Of a DNA stretch of 64,000 nt, positions 25,437 through 33,471 are shown in pieces. This stretch comes from Blastococcus sp. VKM Ac-2987 (GTDB taxonomy: Bacteria; Actinomycetota; Actinomycetes; Mycobacteriales; Geodermatophilaceae). The translations under genes were made by a program, and so were the position numbers. The first letter of the stretch is position 1; every line of letters begins with the position of its first letter. Under the pieces are notes generated by a model. The model was given only the letters and a program-made list of their open reading frames with translations. It was not told where the DNA came from and searched no databases. The stretch covers positions 682,001 through 746,000 of the forward strand of contig NZ_JAPVBG010000003.1 in assembly GCF_026967805.1 (NCBI RefSeq). Reading direction: 5' to 3'.

Positions 25437-26390
25437 TCAGCGGGCGGTGCGCACCACGTCCGGGTGGGTGGAGAACCAGTCGATGGTGCGCTTGAGGCCC
25501 TCGTCGAGGGCGACCTGCGGCTCCCAGCCCAGCGTCCGGCGGGCGAGGGTGATGTCGGGCTGGCGGACCGTCGGGTCGTCCTCGGGGCGGGGGATGAACT
25601 CGATCGTCGAGGTGGAGCCGGTCAGCTCCTGAATCCGCCGGGCCAGGTCGATGACCGGGAACTCGTGCGGGTTGCCGATGTTCATCGGGCCCGGCTCCGA
25701 CGACAGCAGGAAGCGGACGAGCCCCTCGACGAGGTCGCTGACGTAGCAGACGGACCGGGTCTGGCTGCCGTCCCCGGCCACGGTCATCGGCTCGCCGGCC
25801 AGGGCCTGCCGGATGAACGTGGGGATGGCCCGGCCGTCGCGCGGGCGCATGCGCGGGCCGTAGGTGTTGAAGATCCGCACGATCGCGGTGTCCACGCCGT
25901 GGGTGCGCCGGTAGGCCGACGTCAGCGCCTCCGCGAACCGCTTGGCCTCGTCGTACACCCCGCGCGGGCCCACCGGGTTCACGTTGCCCCAGTAGGTCTC
26001 CGGCTGCGGGTGGACCAGCGGGTCGCCGTAGGTCTCGGACGTGGAGGCCAGCAGGAAGCGGGCGTTCTTCTCCTTGGCCAGGCCGAGCGAGTGCAGCGTG
26101 CCGATCGAGCCGACCTTCATCGTGTGGATCGGCAGCTCGGCGTAGTCGATCGGGGAGGCGGGGGAGGCGAAGTGCAGGACGTGGTCGACCGGCCCCGGCA
26201 CGTGGACGTAGTCGGTGACGTCGGCCCGGATCAGCCGGAAGCCCGGGTGCTCCAGCAGGTGCGCCACGTTGGCCGGCGTCCCGGTGAGGAAGTTGTCCAG
26301 GCAGACCACCTCGACGTCCCGGTCGAGCAGCGCCTCGCACAGGTGCGACCCGAGGAAGCCGGCCCCGCCGGTCACGACAGCACGAGACAT
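25437..26390 (-). CDS. UDP-glucuronate decarboxylase-like (UDP-xylose synthase) SDR enzyme
   Basis: The 317-residue extended short-chain dehydrogenase has the NAD-binding [15 protein letters not shown] and the catalytic triad STSETYGDP with YDEAKRFAE (Y-x3-K). The UXS-type segments [25 protein letters not shown] and [10 protein letters not shown] are present. These are diagnostic for UDP-glucuronate decarboxylase, which makes UDP-xylose, rather than for 4-epimerases. It supplies a pentose donor for the neighbouring polymer. The ATG has GAGAGGA upstream, and TACGGT at 26433-26438 (minus) is a good -10. Confidence 0.85.
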   Translation of the reverse strand: MSRAVVTGGAGFLGSHLCEALLDRDVEVVCLDNFLTGTPANVAHLLEHPGFRLIRADVTDYVHVPGPVDHVLHFASPASPIDYAELPIHTMKVGSIGTLHSLGLAKEKNARFLLASTSETYGDPLVHPQPETYWGNVNPVGPRGVYDEAKRFAEALTSAYRRTHGVDTAIVRIFNTYGPRMRPRDGRAIPTFIRQALAGEPMTVAGDGSQTRSVCYVSDLVEGLVRFLLSSEPGPMNIGNPHEFPVIDLARRIQELTGSTSTIEFIPRPEDDPTVRQPDITLARRTLGWEPQVALDEGLKRTIDWFSTHPDVVRTAR

Positions 26391-26520
26391 CGAAGGTCCT
26401 CTCCGACTGCAGCAGATGATCCGTGGGCGGGCACCGTAGCCCGTCCGGCCGCCTCGTGGGCGACCTGGTGCGGCGGACGGTGATCACGGCGGGAAGGCCC
26501 ACCTCGAGCGACGGTGGACC

Positions 26521-28236
26521 TCAGGGGGTGAGGAGGTTGTCCGAGCCGACCGGGGAGGTCGCCTCCGGGTTGATCTCCTCCTCGGGCTCCAGCGGGAGGG
26601 GGCCGGTCTCCTCGACCTCGTCCTCGGGCTGGACGATCCGGGAGCGGGGGTCGAGCGCGTCGGCGAGCAGGATCAGGTCGCCGATCGTCTTCTTCTCCTG
26701 CCACTGGAACGCGGGCTTGAGGTTGAAGTAGGACTCGGGGTCCAGCGCCATGATGCCGAGGATGGTCTCGGCGACGATCCGGCCGCCGACCGGGCCGAGC
26801 TTGCGGCCCCTGGCGAGCAGCTCGGCCTCCTTGAGCACGTAGTACCAGAGCGGCGCCTTGCCCTCCCAGCCCGGCTGCTTGAGCCCGAGCTCCGCATTGG
26901 TCAGCGGGGTGATCCCCATGGCGGTGGCGACGTCCTGCCCGCACGGCAGCCCGAGCCGCTTGCCGCGCAGCAGGTTGCGCTCGGCGAGGGCGACGATCGC
27001 CTTGGCGGTGGGGGCGACCACGGTGGAGGGCAGCGTGAACAGCGGCAGGGACAGCTGGGTGTCGATCAGCCGGGCCATGTTGCGGTCGTCCGGCGGCTCG
27101 AGGCCGGGGATGTCGAAGAAGTAGTTCCAGTCGCACCACAGGTCGTGCGGGATCGGCCGGTTGCCGCGGAGGTCCTCGAAGCCGTCCGCGCCGAAGATCG
27201 GCACCGTGTGGCCGTCCTGCATCTCGTACTCGGCGCGGATCATGCTGTGGCCGAAGCGGTACGCGGCGCCCGAGTACTCGATCGGCATGTACGGGTTGTC
27301 GGGGTGCTCGGGCCGGTAGAAGGTGCCGGTGAACGTGATGGTGCCGTCGCGCTTGATCAGGCTGCTGACGACGTCCCGGCCGACGATGCGCGGCAGGTAG
27401 TCGTTGACGATCAGCCACTGGTAGTGCCAGCGGGTCTGCCGGCGGGCCTGGGCGTAGGTCATGCCCTGGTCCATGAACCGGTTGTGCAGCCGGATGAAGA
27501 CGGTGTGCAACTGGGCGACGATGAGGTTCTCGTCGTTCCGCGGGTCGCCGAGGTAGGCGGCACCGACGTCGTCGCGCGGCAGGTCGACCAGGTCGTCGTG
27601 CGCCCAGACCCGCAGGTAGCCGTAGCGCTCCGGGTCGTACAGCTCGGGGCTGCCCTTGATGCCCTTGCCGTAGACGCTCCCCAGGTCGAACCACGGGGTG
27701 TCGTAGTTCCGCATGGCCATCGGGTCCTGCAGCCGGTGGGTGAGCGGCGTCTTGTCCAGGGTCATGTCGTGGTCGACGAACTGGCCGAAGTAGATGTAGC
27801 CGGCCGGCATGCCCGGGTTGTCGAAGGCGACGTCGCTGTCCTTGACGTCGGTCAGCGGCGCCTTGCCGTCGTTCATGCTCGCCGCGAGCCACAGCAGCAG
27901 CCCGTCGGTCGGGGCGAAGGGCGGCAGGTCCTTGAACATCAGCCCGAAGCGGGCCTCCAGCGTCCGGTCCACCCGGGCCGCGATCTCCGCGCCCCGCGGG
28001 TCGCCGACGGCGTGCGCGGCGGTCTCGGCGGGTGCGTCGGGGGCCGCGGTCGGTTCCGTCCCGGCCAGCGCCTCGGCGCGCGCCGTGCCGGCGAGGCCGC
28101 CGACGACGGGCACGGCCGCCATGGCGAGCGCCCCGGCGAGAAAGCCCCGCCGGGCCACCTCCCGCGATGCGCCCGCCCCGCTGAACGGGCAGCCGCCCGC
28201 GGCCCGGGAGTCCGGCTCCACCCTCATCGCCTCCAC
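26521..28236 (-). CDS. Secreted animal-type haem peroxidase
   Basis: The 571-residue protein has a Tat-type leader (VARRGFLAGALAMAAVPVVGG, ending near ARA). It then has an animal/dual-oxidase-like peroxidase domain: FGQFVDHDMTLDKTPL with the distal histidine, VFIRLHNRFM, and YRFGHSMIRAEYEM with the proximal histidine. It should use H2O2 to oxidise halides or organics outside the cell. An N-terminal GCPFSG before the leader is unusual. GTG 28236 is preferred because GGAGAG lies at good spacing; ATG 28227 is the alternative. A CCCC-N7-GGGG element lies about 95 bases upstream. The gene is not obviously part of the polysaccharide operon. Confidence 0.85.
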   Translation of the reverse strand: MEAMRVEPDSRAAGGCPFSGAGASREVARRGFLAGALAMAAVPVVGGLAGTARAEALAGTEPTAAPDAPAETAAHAVGDPRGAEIAARVDRTLEARFGLMFKDLPPFAPTDGLLLWLAASMNDGKAPLTDVKDSDVAFDNPGMPAGYIYFGQFVDHDMTLDKTPLTHRLQDPMAMRNYDTPWFDLGSVYGKGIKGSPELYDPERYGYLRVWAHDDLVDLPRDDVGAAYLGDPRNDENLIVAQLHTVFIRLHNRFMDQGMTYAQARRQTRWHYQWLIVNDYLPRIVGRDVVSSLIKRDGTITFTGTFYRPEHPDNPYMPIEYSGAAYRFGHSMIRAEYEMQDGHTVPIFGADGFEDLRGNRPIPHDLWCDWNYFFDIPGLEPPDDRNMARLIDTQLSLPLFTLPSTVVAPTAKAIVALAERNLLRGKRLGLPCGQDVATAMGITPLTNAELGLKQPGWEGKAPLWYYVLKEAELLARGRKLGPVGGRIVAETILGIMALDPESYFNLKPAFQWQEKKTIGDLILLADALDPRSRIVQPEDEVEETGPLPLEPEEEINPEATSPVGSDNLLTP

Positions 28237-28323
28237 GCGTGCTCTCCGGCCCTGCGGCCCGTGACGGGAGCAGCCTCGCGATCGGGAGGACGGCGCGGCA
28301 GACGTGTCCGTGGGGTCGGCGGA

Positions 28324-28338
28324 CCCCTAGTTCTGGGG
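28324..28338. promoter_or_regulatory. CCCC-N7-GGGG element upstream of the haem peroxidase gene
   Basis: ACCCC and GGGGG arms flank TAGTTCT. It lies about 90-100 bases before the peroxidase start, the same placement as the related elements before the multicopper oxidase and the sugar transferase. Confidence 0.4.
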
Positions 28339-28471
28339 GCGTCGGAGGGGTGGCCGGACGGGGTGCCTGGTTCCCGCGCCCGGCAACGGGTGTACTCGCG
28401 GGAGACGGGCGCCGTCGTGTCCTCCCGGACGACCGCGGCGGAGGCGGCCCCGGCCGAGGAGAGGAGATCCG

Positions 28472-29035
28472 GTGCAGGTCAGGGTCACCGACCCTGCCGA
28501 GCAGCACCGCTACGAGGGACGCGTCGACGGGGAACTGGCCGCGATCGCGGAGTACATCCGCACGCCGGAGCAGGTCGTCCTCACCCACACCGAGGTGCTG
28601 GCCGGGCACGAGGGGCGGGGGATCGCGTCGGAACCGGTCCGCCGGGCGCTGGACGACGTGCGACGCCAGGAGCTTGAGGTGCTGCCGCTGTGCCCCTTCG
28701 TCGCCGGCTGGATGGCGCGGCACCCGGAGGGCCACGGCGACCTGGAGTACCGCTCGCGCACCGCGCTCACCGCCGCGACGGACGGAGCGGCGGGCGCGCC
28801 GGAGGCGGGCCGGGTGCCCGGCCCGCCTCCGGCCCCGGTCAGCGCCGGATCAGCTCGCCGAACCGCCGGCAGCTCTCGTCGATCGCCTGCTGGGCGGCGG
28901 GGGAGACGGCGCCCATGTCGAAGAAGCCGTGGATCATGCCGTCGTAGCGCTGCACGGAGGCCTCGACGCCCGCGGCGCGCAGCGCCTCGCCGTAGGCCTC
29001 GCCCTCGTCGCGCAGCGGGTCGTACTCGGCGGTGA
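28472..29035 (+). CDS. YjdJ-type GNAT acetyltransferase with run-on C-terminus
   Basis: The first 95 residues form the short GNAT module of the YjdJ type: RYEGRVDGELAAIAEYIR, LTHTEVLAGHEGRGIASEPVRRALD, then LPLCPFVAGWMARHPE. The acetyl-CoA loop is GHEGRGIAS, and the Cys-Pro-Phe near the end is typical. The normal protein would end near residue 100. Here the frame stays open through a 16-bp hairpin and 197 bases antisense to the esterase gene, giving an Arg-rich tail to 187 residues. The other two forward frames also lack a nearby stop, so a small indel alone does not explain it. GAGGAGAGGAG precedes the GTG start. Confidence 0.65.
   Translation: MQVRVTDPAEQHRYEGRVDGELAAIAEYIRTPEQVVLTHTEVLAGHEGRGIASEPVRRALDDVRRQELEVLPLCPFVAGWMARHPEGHGDLEYRSRTALTAATDGAAGAPEAGRVPGPPPAPVSAGSARRTAGSSRRSPAGRRGRRRPCRRSRGSCRRSAARRPRRPRRAAPRRRPRPRRAAGRTRR
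28799..28832. terminator. Bidirectional hairpin between GNAT and esterase genes
   Basis: A perfect 16-bp inverted repeat (28799-28814 with 28817-28832) lies directly before the esterase stop codon at 28839. It also lies where the GNAT domain should end, so it likely terminates both genes even though the GNAT frame reads through it. Confidence 0.7.
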
Positions 29036-29774
29036 CGACCACCGCCGGGGGCAGCCCGGAGAGGTCCGAGCCGTGCAGCGGGGACAGCCGCGGGTCCTTG
29101 GCGTCGTCCCAGGCCCCGGCGTAGTGGCCGTAGAACCAGTCCATCGTGTCCTTCTCGAGGAAGTAGCCCTTGGCGTTCTCGACGCGGGAGGGGTACTCGC
29201 CCTCGGCGTCGACGGCCGGGTAGATGAGGAACTGGCCGGCCAGCGGGGTGCCGTCGGCGCGCAGCGTCTGGGCCACCACCGCGGCCAGGTTCCCGCCGGC
29301 GCTGTCGCCGGCGAGCCCCAGCCGGTCGTCCCCGCCCAGCTCACCGAGGTGGCCGGCGACCCAGCGGGCCGCGGCCACCGCGTCGTCGGCGGCCGCCGGG
29401 AAGGGGTGCTCGGGGGCCAGCCGGTAGTCGACGGCGACGACCACCGCGCTGCTGCCCCGGCAGATGTGCCGGGCCATGTTGTCGTGGGTGTCGAGGTCGC
29501 CGATCACCCATCCGCCGCCGTGGAAGAAGACCACGGTCGGGAAGGGGCCGTCGCCCTCCGGCCGGTAGACCCGGGCCCGGAGGTCGCCGCCGGCGCCGGG
29601 AACGGTGCGGTCCTCCGTGCTCGCCACGGGGGCCAGCTGCTCGGGGGTGCGGGCGCCGTGGGTGAGCTGGAGGTACAGCGCCCGGCCGGCCTCGGGGCTG
29701 CCCTCGTACATGGGGGGCATCCCGGCGTCGTCCAGCATGGTCAGCAGTGCGGCGATGTGCGGGTCTACCGGCAC
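28839..29774 (-). CDS. Alpha/beta hydrolase of the hormone-sensitive-lipase family
   Basis: The 311-residue esterase has the HSL-type oxyanion motif FFHGGGWVIGD, the nucleophile elbow GDSAGGNLAA, the acid residue in EYDPLRDEGEAY and the histidine in DGMIHGFFDM. The catalytic triad is complete. Substrates are short acyl esters. It lies 67 bases downstream of the Baeyer-Villiger monooxygenase gene on the same strand, so the pair could oxidise a ketone to an ester and hydrolyse it, a known pairing for ketone catabolism. Confidence 0.88.
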   Translation of the reverse strand: MPVDPHIAALLTMLDDAGMPPMYEGSPEAGRALYLQLTHGARTPEQLAPVASTEDRTVPGAGGDLRARVYRPEGDGPFPTVVFFHGGGWVIGDLDTHDNMARHICRGSSAVVVAVDYRLAPEHPFPAAADDAVAAARWVAGHLGELGGDDRLGLAGDSAGGNLAAVVAQTLRADGTPLAGQFLIYPAVDAEGEYPSRVENAKGYFLEKDTMDWFYGHYAGAWDDAKDPRLSPLHGSDLSGLPPAVVVTAEYDPLRDEGEAYGEALRAAGVEASVQRYDGMIHGFFDMGAVSPAAQQAIDESCRRFGELIRR

Positions 29775-29841
29775 GGGGATCTCCTGGGTCTGGGAGGGGT
29801 GGGGGACGACGGGTGGTGCACGCCCGTCGGTGGATCGTGGC

Positions 29842-31341
29842 TCAGCGGTAGCGCAGCGTCCCGTCGTCGAGGTCGGCGGCGGGCAGCGTCGTCCGTTCCT
29901 GGGCGTACTCGAGCAGGTGCGTCCACGGCTCGCGGTCGCCCTGCTTGAACATCAGGTGCATCGAGCGCGTGACGTAGCCCGGGTTGAAGTTCTCCGCGTC
30001 GGCCCACGGCAGCAGCGGCATGTCGGCGTCCTCCGGGCGGAGCTCGGGCACCACCGTCCCGGCACCCCGCTCGTCCGCGTGGGCCAGCAGCCGGCAGACG
30101 AACTCGCTGACCAGGTCGGCCCGCAGCGTCCAGCTGTGCCGGAAGTAGCCGAACACGTAGGCCATGTTCGGCACCCCGCTGATCATCACGCCGCGCCAGG
30201 TGACCCGGCTGGAGAAGTCGACCGGTTCGCCGTCGACGGTGAACGCGACGCCGCCGAAGACGCTGAGGTCGAAGCCGGTCGCGGTGACGACGACGTCGGC
30301 CGGCAGCTCCTCACCGGAGGCCAGTGCGATCCCGGTCGCGGTGAACCGCTCGATCGTGTCGGTGACCACCGAGGCCGTGCCCTCGCGCAGCGCGGCGAAC
30401 AGGTCGCCGTCGGGGATGAGGGCGAGGCGCTGCTGCCACGGCCGGTAGGTCGGGTTGAAGTGCCGGTCGATGTCGAAGCCCTCGGGCAGCTGCTCGCGCA
30501 TCGCGTCGAGCAGCATGGTGCGGAGCTCGTCCGGCGACTCGAACGACATCCGGGTGATCTCGTCACCCTCCGCGATGTAGGCCCGGCGCAGGATCTCGTG
30601 CGTCCACTCGTCCGGGACGTCGAGCAGCCGCAGCGTCTCCGCCAGCTCATGGGTCTTCGGGCGGGCGAAGAAGAACGTCGGCGACCGCTGCAGCATCGTC
30701 ACGTGCTCCGCGGTCTGCGCGATGGCCGGGATGAGGGTCGCCGCCGTCGCGCCGGAGCCGATCACCACCACGCGCTTGCCGGTCAGGTCCAGGTCGTCGG
30801 GCCACTGCTGCGGGTGGACGACGAGCCCGCCGAACCGGTCCATGCCTTCCCACTGCGGCCGGTAGGGCCGGCCGTGGTCGTAGTAGCCCTGGCACATCCA
30901 CAGGAAGCCGGTCGTGAAACGCAGCTCCTCGCCGGTGTCCTCCCGGGTGACCTCGACCGTCCAGAGCCGGTCCTCCGACGACCAGCTCGCGGCGCTCACC
31001 CGGTGCCGGAAGCGGATCCGCTCGCGCAGCCCGTCCTCGTCGATGACCTCGTCGAGGTAGGAGAGGATCTCCTGCGACGTGGCGATCGACGCCCCGCGCC
31101 ACGGCTTGAACCGGTAGCCGAAGGTGAACAGGTCGCTGTCGGACCGGACGCCGGGATAGCGGTGGGTCCACCACGTGCCGCCGCGGTCCTCGAGCGCGTC
31201 GAGGACGGCGAAGGACTTCCCGGGGAACCGCTCCTGCAGGTGGTGCGCCGCACCGATCCCCGAGATCCCGGCGCCCACGATCAGGACGTCGACGTGCTCG
31301 GTCGCCGTCTCCGTCGTACCGGTCTGCTCCAGCAGTGTCAT
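29842..31341 (-). CDS. ethA: EthA-like Baeyer-Villiger flavin monooxygenase
   Basis: The 499-residue enzyme has two dinucleotide-binding motifs, IVGAGISGIGAAHHL (FAD) and VVIGSGATAATLIPA (NADPH). The Baeyer-Villiger fingerprint FGGLVVHPQQWP lies between them. The overall sequence strongly resembles mycobacterial EthA: RYPGVRSDSDLFTFGYRF, GATAATLIPAIAQ, VTMLQRSPTFF, VVTDTIERFTATGI. It should insert oxygen next to a carbonyl or oxidise sulfur or thioamides, using NADPH and O2. It is divergent from an AraC-type regulator, 111 bases away, and upstream of the esterase. In mycobacteria the regulator is TetR-type (EthR), so control differs here. Confidence 0.88.
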   Translation of the reverse strand: MTLLEQTGTTETATEHVDVLIVGAGISGIGAAHHLQERFPGKSFAVLDALEDRGGTWWTHRYPGVRSDSDLFTFGYRFKPWRGASIATSQEILSYLDEVIDEDGLRERIRFRHRVSAASWSSEDRLWTVEVTREDTGEELRFTTGFLWMCQGYYDHGRPYRPQWEGMDRFGGLVVHPQQWPDDLDLTGKRVVVIGSGATAATLIPAIAQTAEHVTMLQRSPTFFFARPKTHELAETLRLLDVPDEWTHEILRRAYIAEGDEITRMSFESPDELRTMLLDAMREQLPEGFDIDRHFNPTYRPWQQRLALIPDGDLFAALREGTASVVTDTIERFTATGIALASGEELPADVVVTATGFDLSVFGGVAFTVDGEPVDFSSRVTWRGVMISGVPNMAYVFGYFRHSWTLRADLVSEFVCRLLAHADERGAGTVVPELRPEDADMPLLPWADAENFNPGYVTRSMHLMFKQGDREPWTHLLEYAQERTTLPAADLDDGTLRYR

Positions 31342-31402
31342 GGTGTGCGACCTCGCCCTCCGCGCCGTGTGCGTCCTGGCGGACGGTAGGTGGCCGACGC
31401 GG

Positions 31403-31440
31403 TTGTGAGCCATGACACAATTGGACATCCATTGAGAAAT
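31403..31440. promoter_or_regulatory. Imperfect palindrome in the monooxygenase/AraC divergent promoter
   Basis: CAATTGGACATCCATTG is an imperfect inverted repeat in the most AT-rich part of the 111-base divergent region, with TGTG-N8-CACA just before it. It is a plausible operator for the adjacent AraC-family regulator. Confidence 0.35.
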
Positions 31441-31452
31441 CCGGCCAAACCC

Positions 31453-32469
31453 ATGCACGCCTCGATCCGGGGCACGGGCAGCGTCGCGCTCCTCTGCGCC
31501 TTCGCCGCCGAGCACGGCCTGCCCGTGGAGCGGGCGCTGCACGCCACCGGCATCAGCGAAGCCGCGCTGAGCGATCCCGCCGCGGAGATCACCGCGGCGC
31601 AGGAGGTGCGCCTGGTCGCCACCCTCACCGGCGAGCTGCCCGAGCACCTCGGCCTGGTGGCCGGTCCGCGCTACCGGCTGACCACCTACGGCATCTGGGG
31701 CTTCGCCCTGCTGTCGAGCCGGACGTTCCGCGAGAGCCACGAGGTGGGGATGCGCTTCCTCGACCTCACGTACGCGCTGACCCGGATCAGCGCGGAGGAG
31801 CGCGACGGCGAGCTGCTGATGCTCTTCGACGACCTGGACCTGCCCGAGCCGGTGCGCCGGTTCGTCCTGCTGCGCGACACGTCGGCGACGGTGGAGATCT
31901 GGCGGGAGACGCTCGGCCGGGCGGTCGTGCCCCGGCGGGTCGCCCTGCGGATGCCGGCGCCGCCGGACCCCGCGCCGTACGAGGCCGCCTTCGGGGTGCG
32001 GCCCACCTTCGGGGCGAGCCGTTCGGTCCTGGCCTTCGACGCCGGGCTGCTCGACGAACCGCTGCCGCACGCGGCTCCGCTGACCGCGGCCTCGTGCGCC
32101 GCCCAGTGCCGCGAGCTGCTGGAGCGGCGCCACGCGCGGTCGGGGATCAGCGGCCGGGTGCGCGACGTCCTGCTCCGCGAGCCGTGGCGGATGCCGGCCC
32201 AGGCGGAGGTGGCCGCGGCGCTGCACCTGAGCGTGCGGACGCTGCGCCGCCACCTCGACGACGAGGGGACCAGCTACCGCGCGGTCGTGGACCAGACGCG
32301 CGAGCACCTCGCGGAGGAGCTGCTGCTCACGGCCGGCCTGAGCGTCGAGCAGGTCGCCGAGCGGATCGGCTACGCGGAGGCGTCGAGCTTCGTGCACGCC
32401 TTCCGGCGCTGGAAGGGCCTCACCCCCGGCCGCTGGGCCCAGGCCGCCCGGGCCGGGACCACCCGCTGA
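31453..32469 (+). CDS. AraC-family transcriptional regulator
   Basis: The 338-residue protein has an N-terminal arabinose-binding-like (PF12625-type) effector domain, seen as RYRLTTYGIWGFALLSSRTFRESHEVGMRFLDLTY. The C-terminal AraC double helix-turn-helix follows (AEVAAALHLSVRTLRRHLDDEG, then SVEQVAERIGYAEASSFVHAFRRWKGLTPGRW). Regulators of this group often control divergent oxygenase or lipid-catabolic genes. ATG 31453 fits the family N-terminus; the frame is open 63 bases upstream. It converges on the YihY gene with a 9-base gap. Confidence 0.88.
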   Translation: MHASIRGTGSVALLCAFAAEHGLPVERALHATGISEAALSDPAAEITAAQEVRLVATLTGELPEHLGLVAGPRYRLTTYGIWGFALLSSRTFRESHEVGMRFLDLTYALTRISAEERDGELLMLFDDLDLPEPVRRFVLLRDTSATVEIWRETLGRAVVPRRVALRMPAPPDPAPYEAAFGVRPTFGASRSVLAFDAGLLDEPLPHAAPLTAASCAAQCRELLERRHARSGISGRVRDVLLREPWRMPAQAEVAAALHLSVRTLRRHLDDEGTSYRAVVDQTREHLAEELLLTAGLSVEQVAERIGYAEASSFVHAFRRWKGLTPGRWAQAARAGTTR

Positions 32470-32478
32470 GCCCCCGGT

Positions 32479-33471
32479 TCAGCGGTCCTCCGGGTACGGC
32501 GGTGCGCTGTCGGCCACGACGGCGCCCCGCTCGCCGAGCGGCTGGTCCGGGCCGACCGTGGAGTCGCGGGTGGTCTGGCGCTCGGTCTCGGCGTTGATCG
32601 CCGCGCCGACGATGATCAGGAAGACCGTCACCCACAGCCACAGCATGCTGATCGCCACCCCGGCGAGGGAGCCGTACGTCGTGCGGTAGCTGCCCAGCTG
32701 CTCGACGTAGGTGAAGAGCCCGAGCGTGGTCGCCAGCCACAGCACCGTCGCGATCGCCGAGCCGGCGGAGATCCAGCGCAGCCGGGCCCCCTTCCGGTCG
32801 GGGGCGAACCGGTACAGACCGGCGAGCACCGTGGCCATGAGCAGCGCGAGCATCCCCCAGGTCAGCACCGGCGCGCCGGCCCGGACGGGGCCGGGCGCCC
32901 CCGCGAGCCACCGCGAGACCGCCCCCGACCCGGCGATGACGCCCCCGAGGACGGCGGCCCCGGCCAGCACGAGCAGGAGGGCGAGCCCGGCGCGGCGCAG
33001 GAAACTGCGGGTCTCGGTCTCGTGGTAGGCCAGCGTCAGCCCGTCGATCAGGTAGGTCATGGCCGTCGTCGCGGTCCACAGCGCCACGACCAGGCCGGTC
33101 AGCCCGCGCCAGGTGAGCACCTGCCCCGACGCGGTCGTGATCGTCGTGAGCTGGTCGGCCACCATCGGCTCCAGCTCGCTGGGCAGCATCTCGGTCACGT
33201 CCGAGAGCTGGGCCAGTGCCTGCTCCGGGGTGTTGACGGCGCCGTAGACCGAGATCGCCGTCACCAGCACCGGGGCGATCGACAGGAGCGCGAAGAAGGC
33301 GACCCCGGCGCTCTGCACCATGAGCCGGTCGCTCAGCACGTGCCGCGCCACCCGCCGGAGGACCGAGCGCCAGGACCGGGCCGACAGGCCGCCGGGGGAG
33401 CGCGCGTCGTACGACGGGGCATCGCGCCCAGCCGTGGCCGCCGCACGCGCACCCCCGTCGCCCGAGGTCAT
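32479..33471 (-). CDS. YihY/virulence factor BrkB family membrane protein
   Basis: The 330-residue protein has a soluble N-terminus of about 40 residues and six membrane helices. Family landmarks are QSAGVAFFALLSIAPVLVTAISVYG, GLTGLVVALWTATTAMTYLIDGL and GSYRTTYGSLAGVAISMLWLWVTVFLIIVGAAINAE. The molecular function is not settled. The ATG overlaps the stop of the decayed DUF6544-type gene (ATGA), suggesting they once formed an operon. Confidence 0.85.
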   Translation of the reverse strand: MTSGDGGARAAATAGRDAPSYDARSPGGLSARSWRSVLRRVARHVLSDRLMVQSAGVAFFALLSIAPVLVTAISVYGAVNTPEQALAQLSDVTEMLPSELEPMVADQLTTITTASGQVLTWRGLTGLVVALWTATTAMTYLIDGLTLAYHETETRSFLRRAGLALLLVLAGAAVLGGVIAGSGAVSRWLAGAPGPVRAGAPVLTWGMLALLMATVLAGLYRFAPDRKGARLRWISAGSAIATVLWLATTLGLFTYVEQLGSYRTTYGSLAGVAISMLWLWVTVFLIIVGAAINAETERQTTRDSTVGPDQPLGERGAVVADSAPPYPEDR

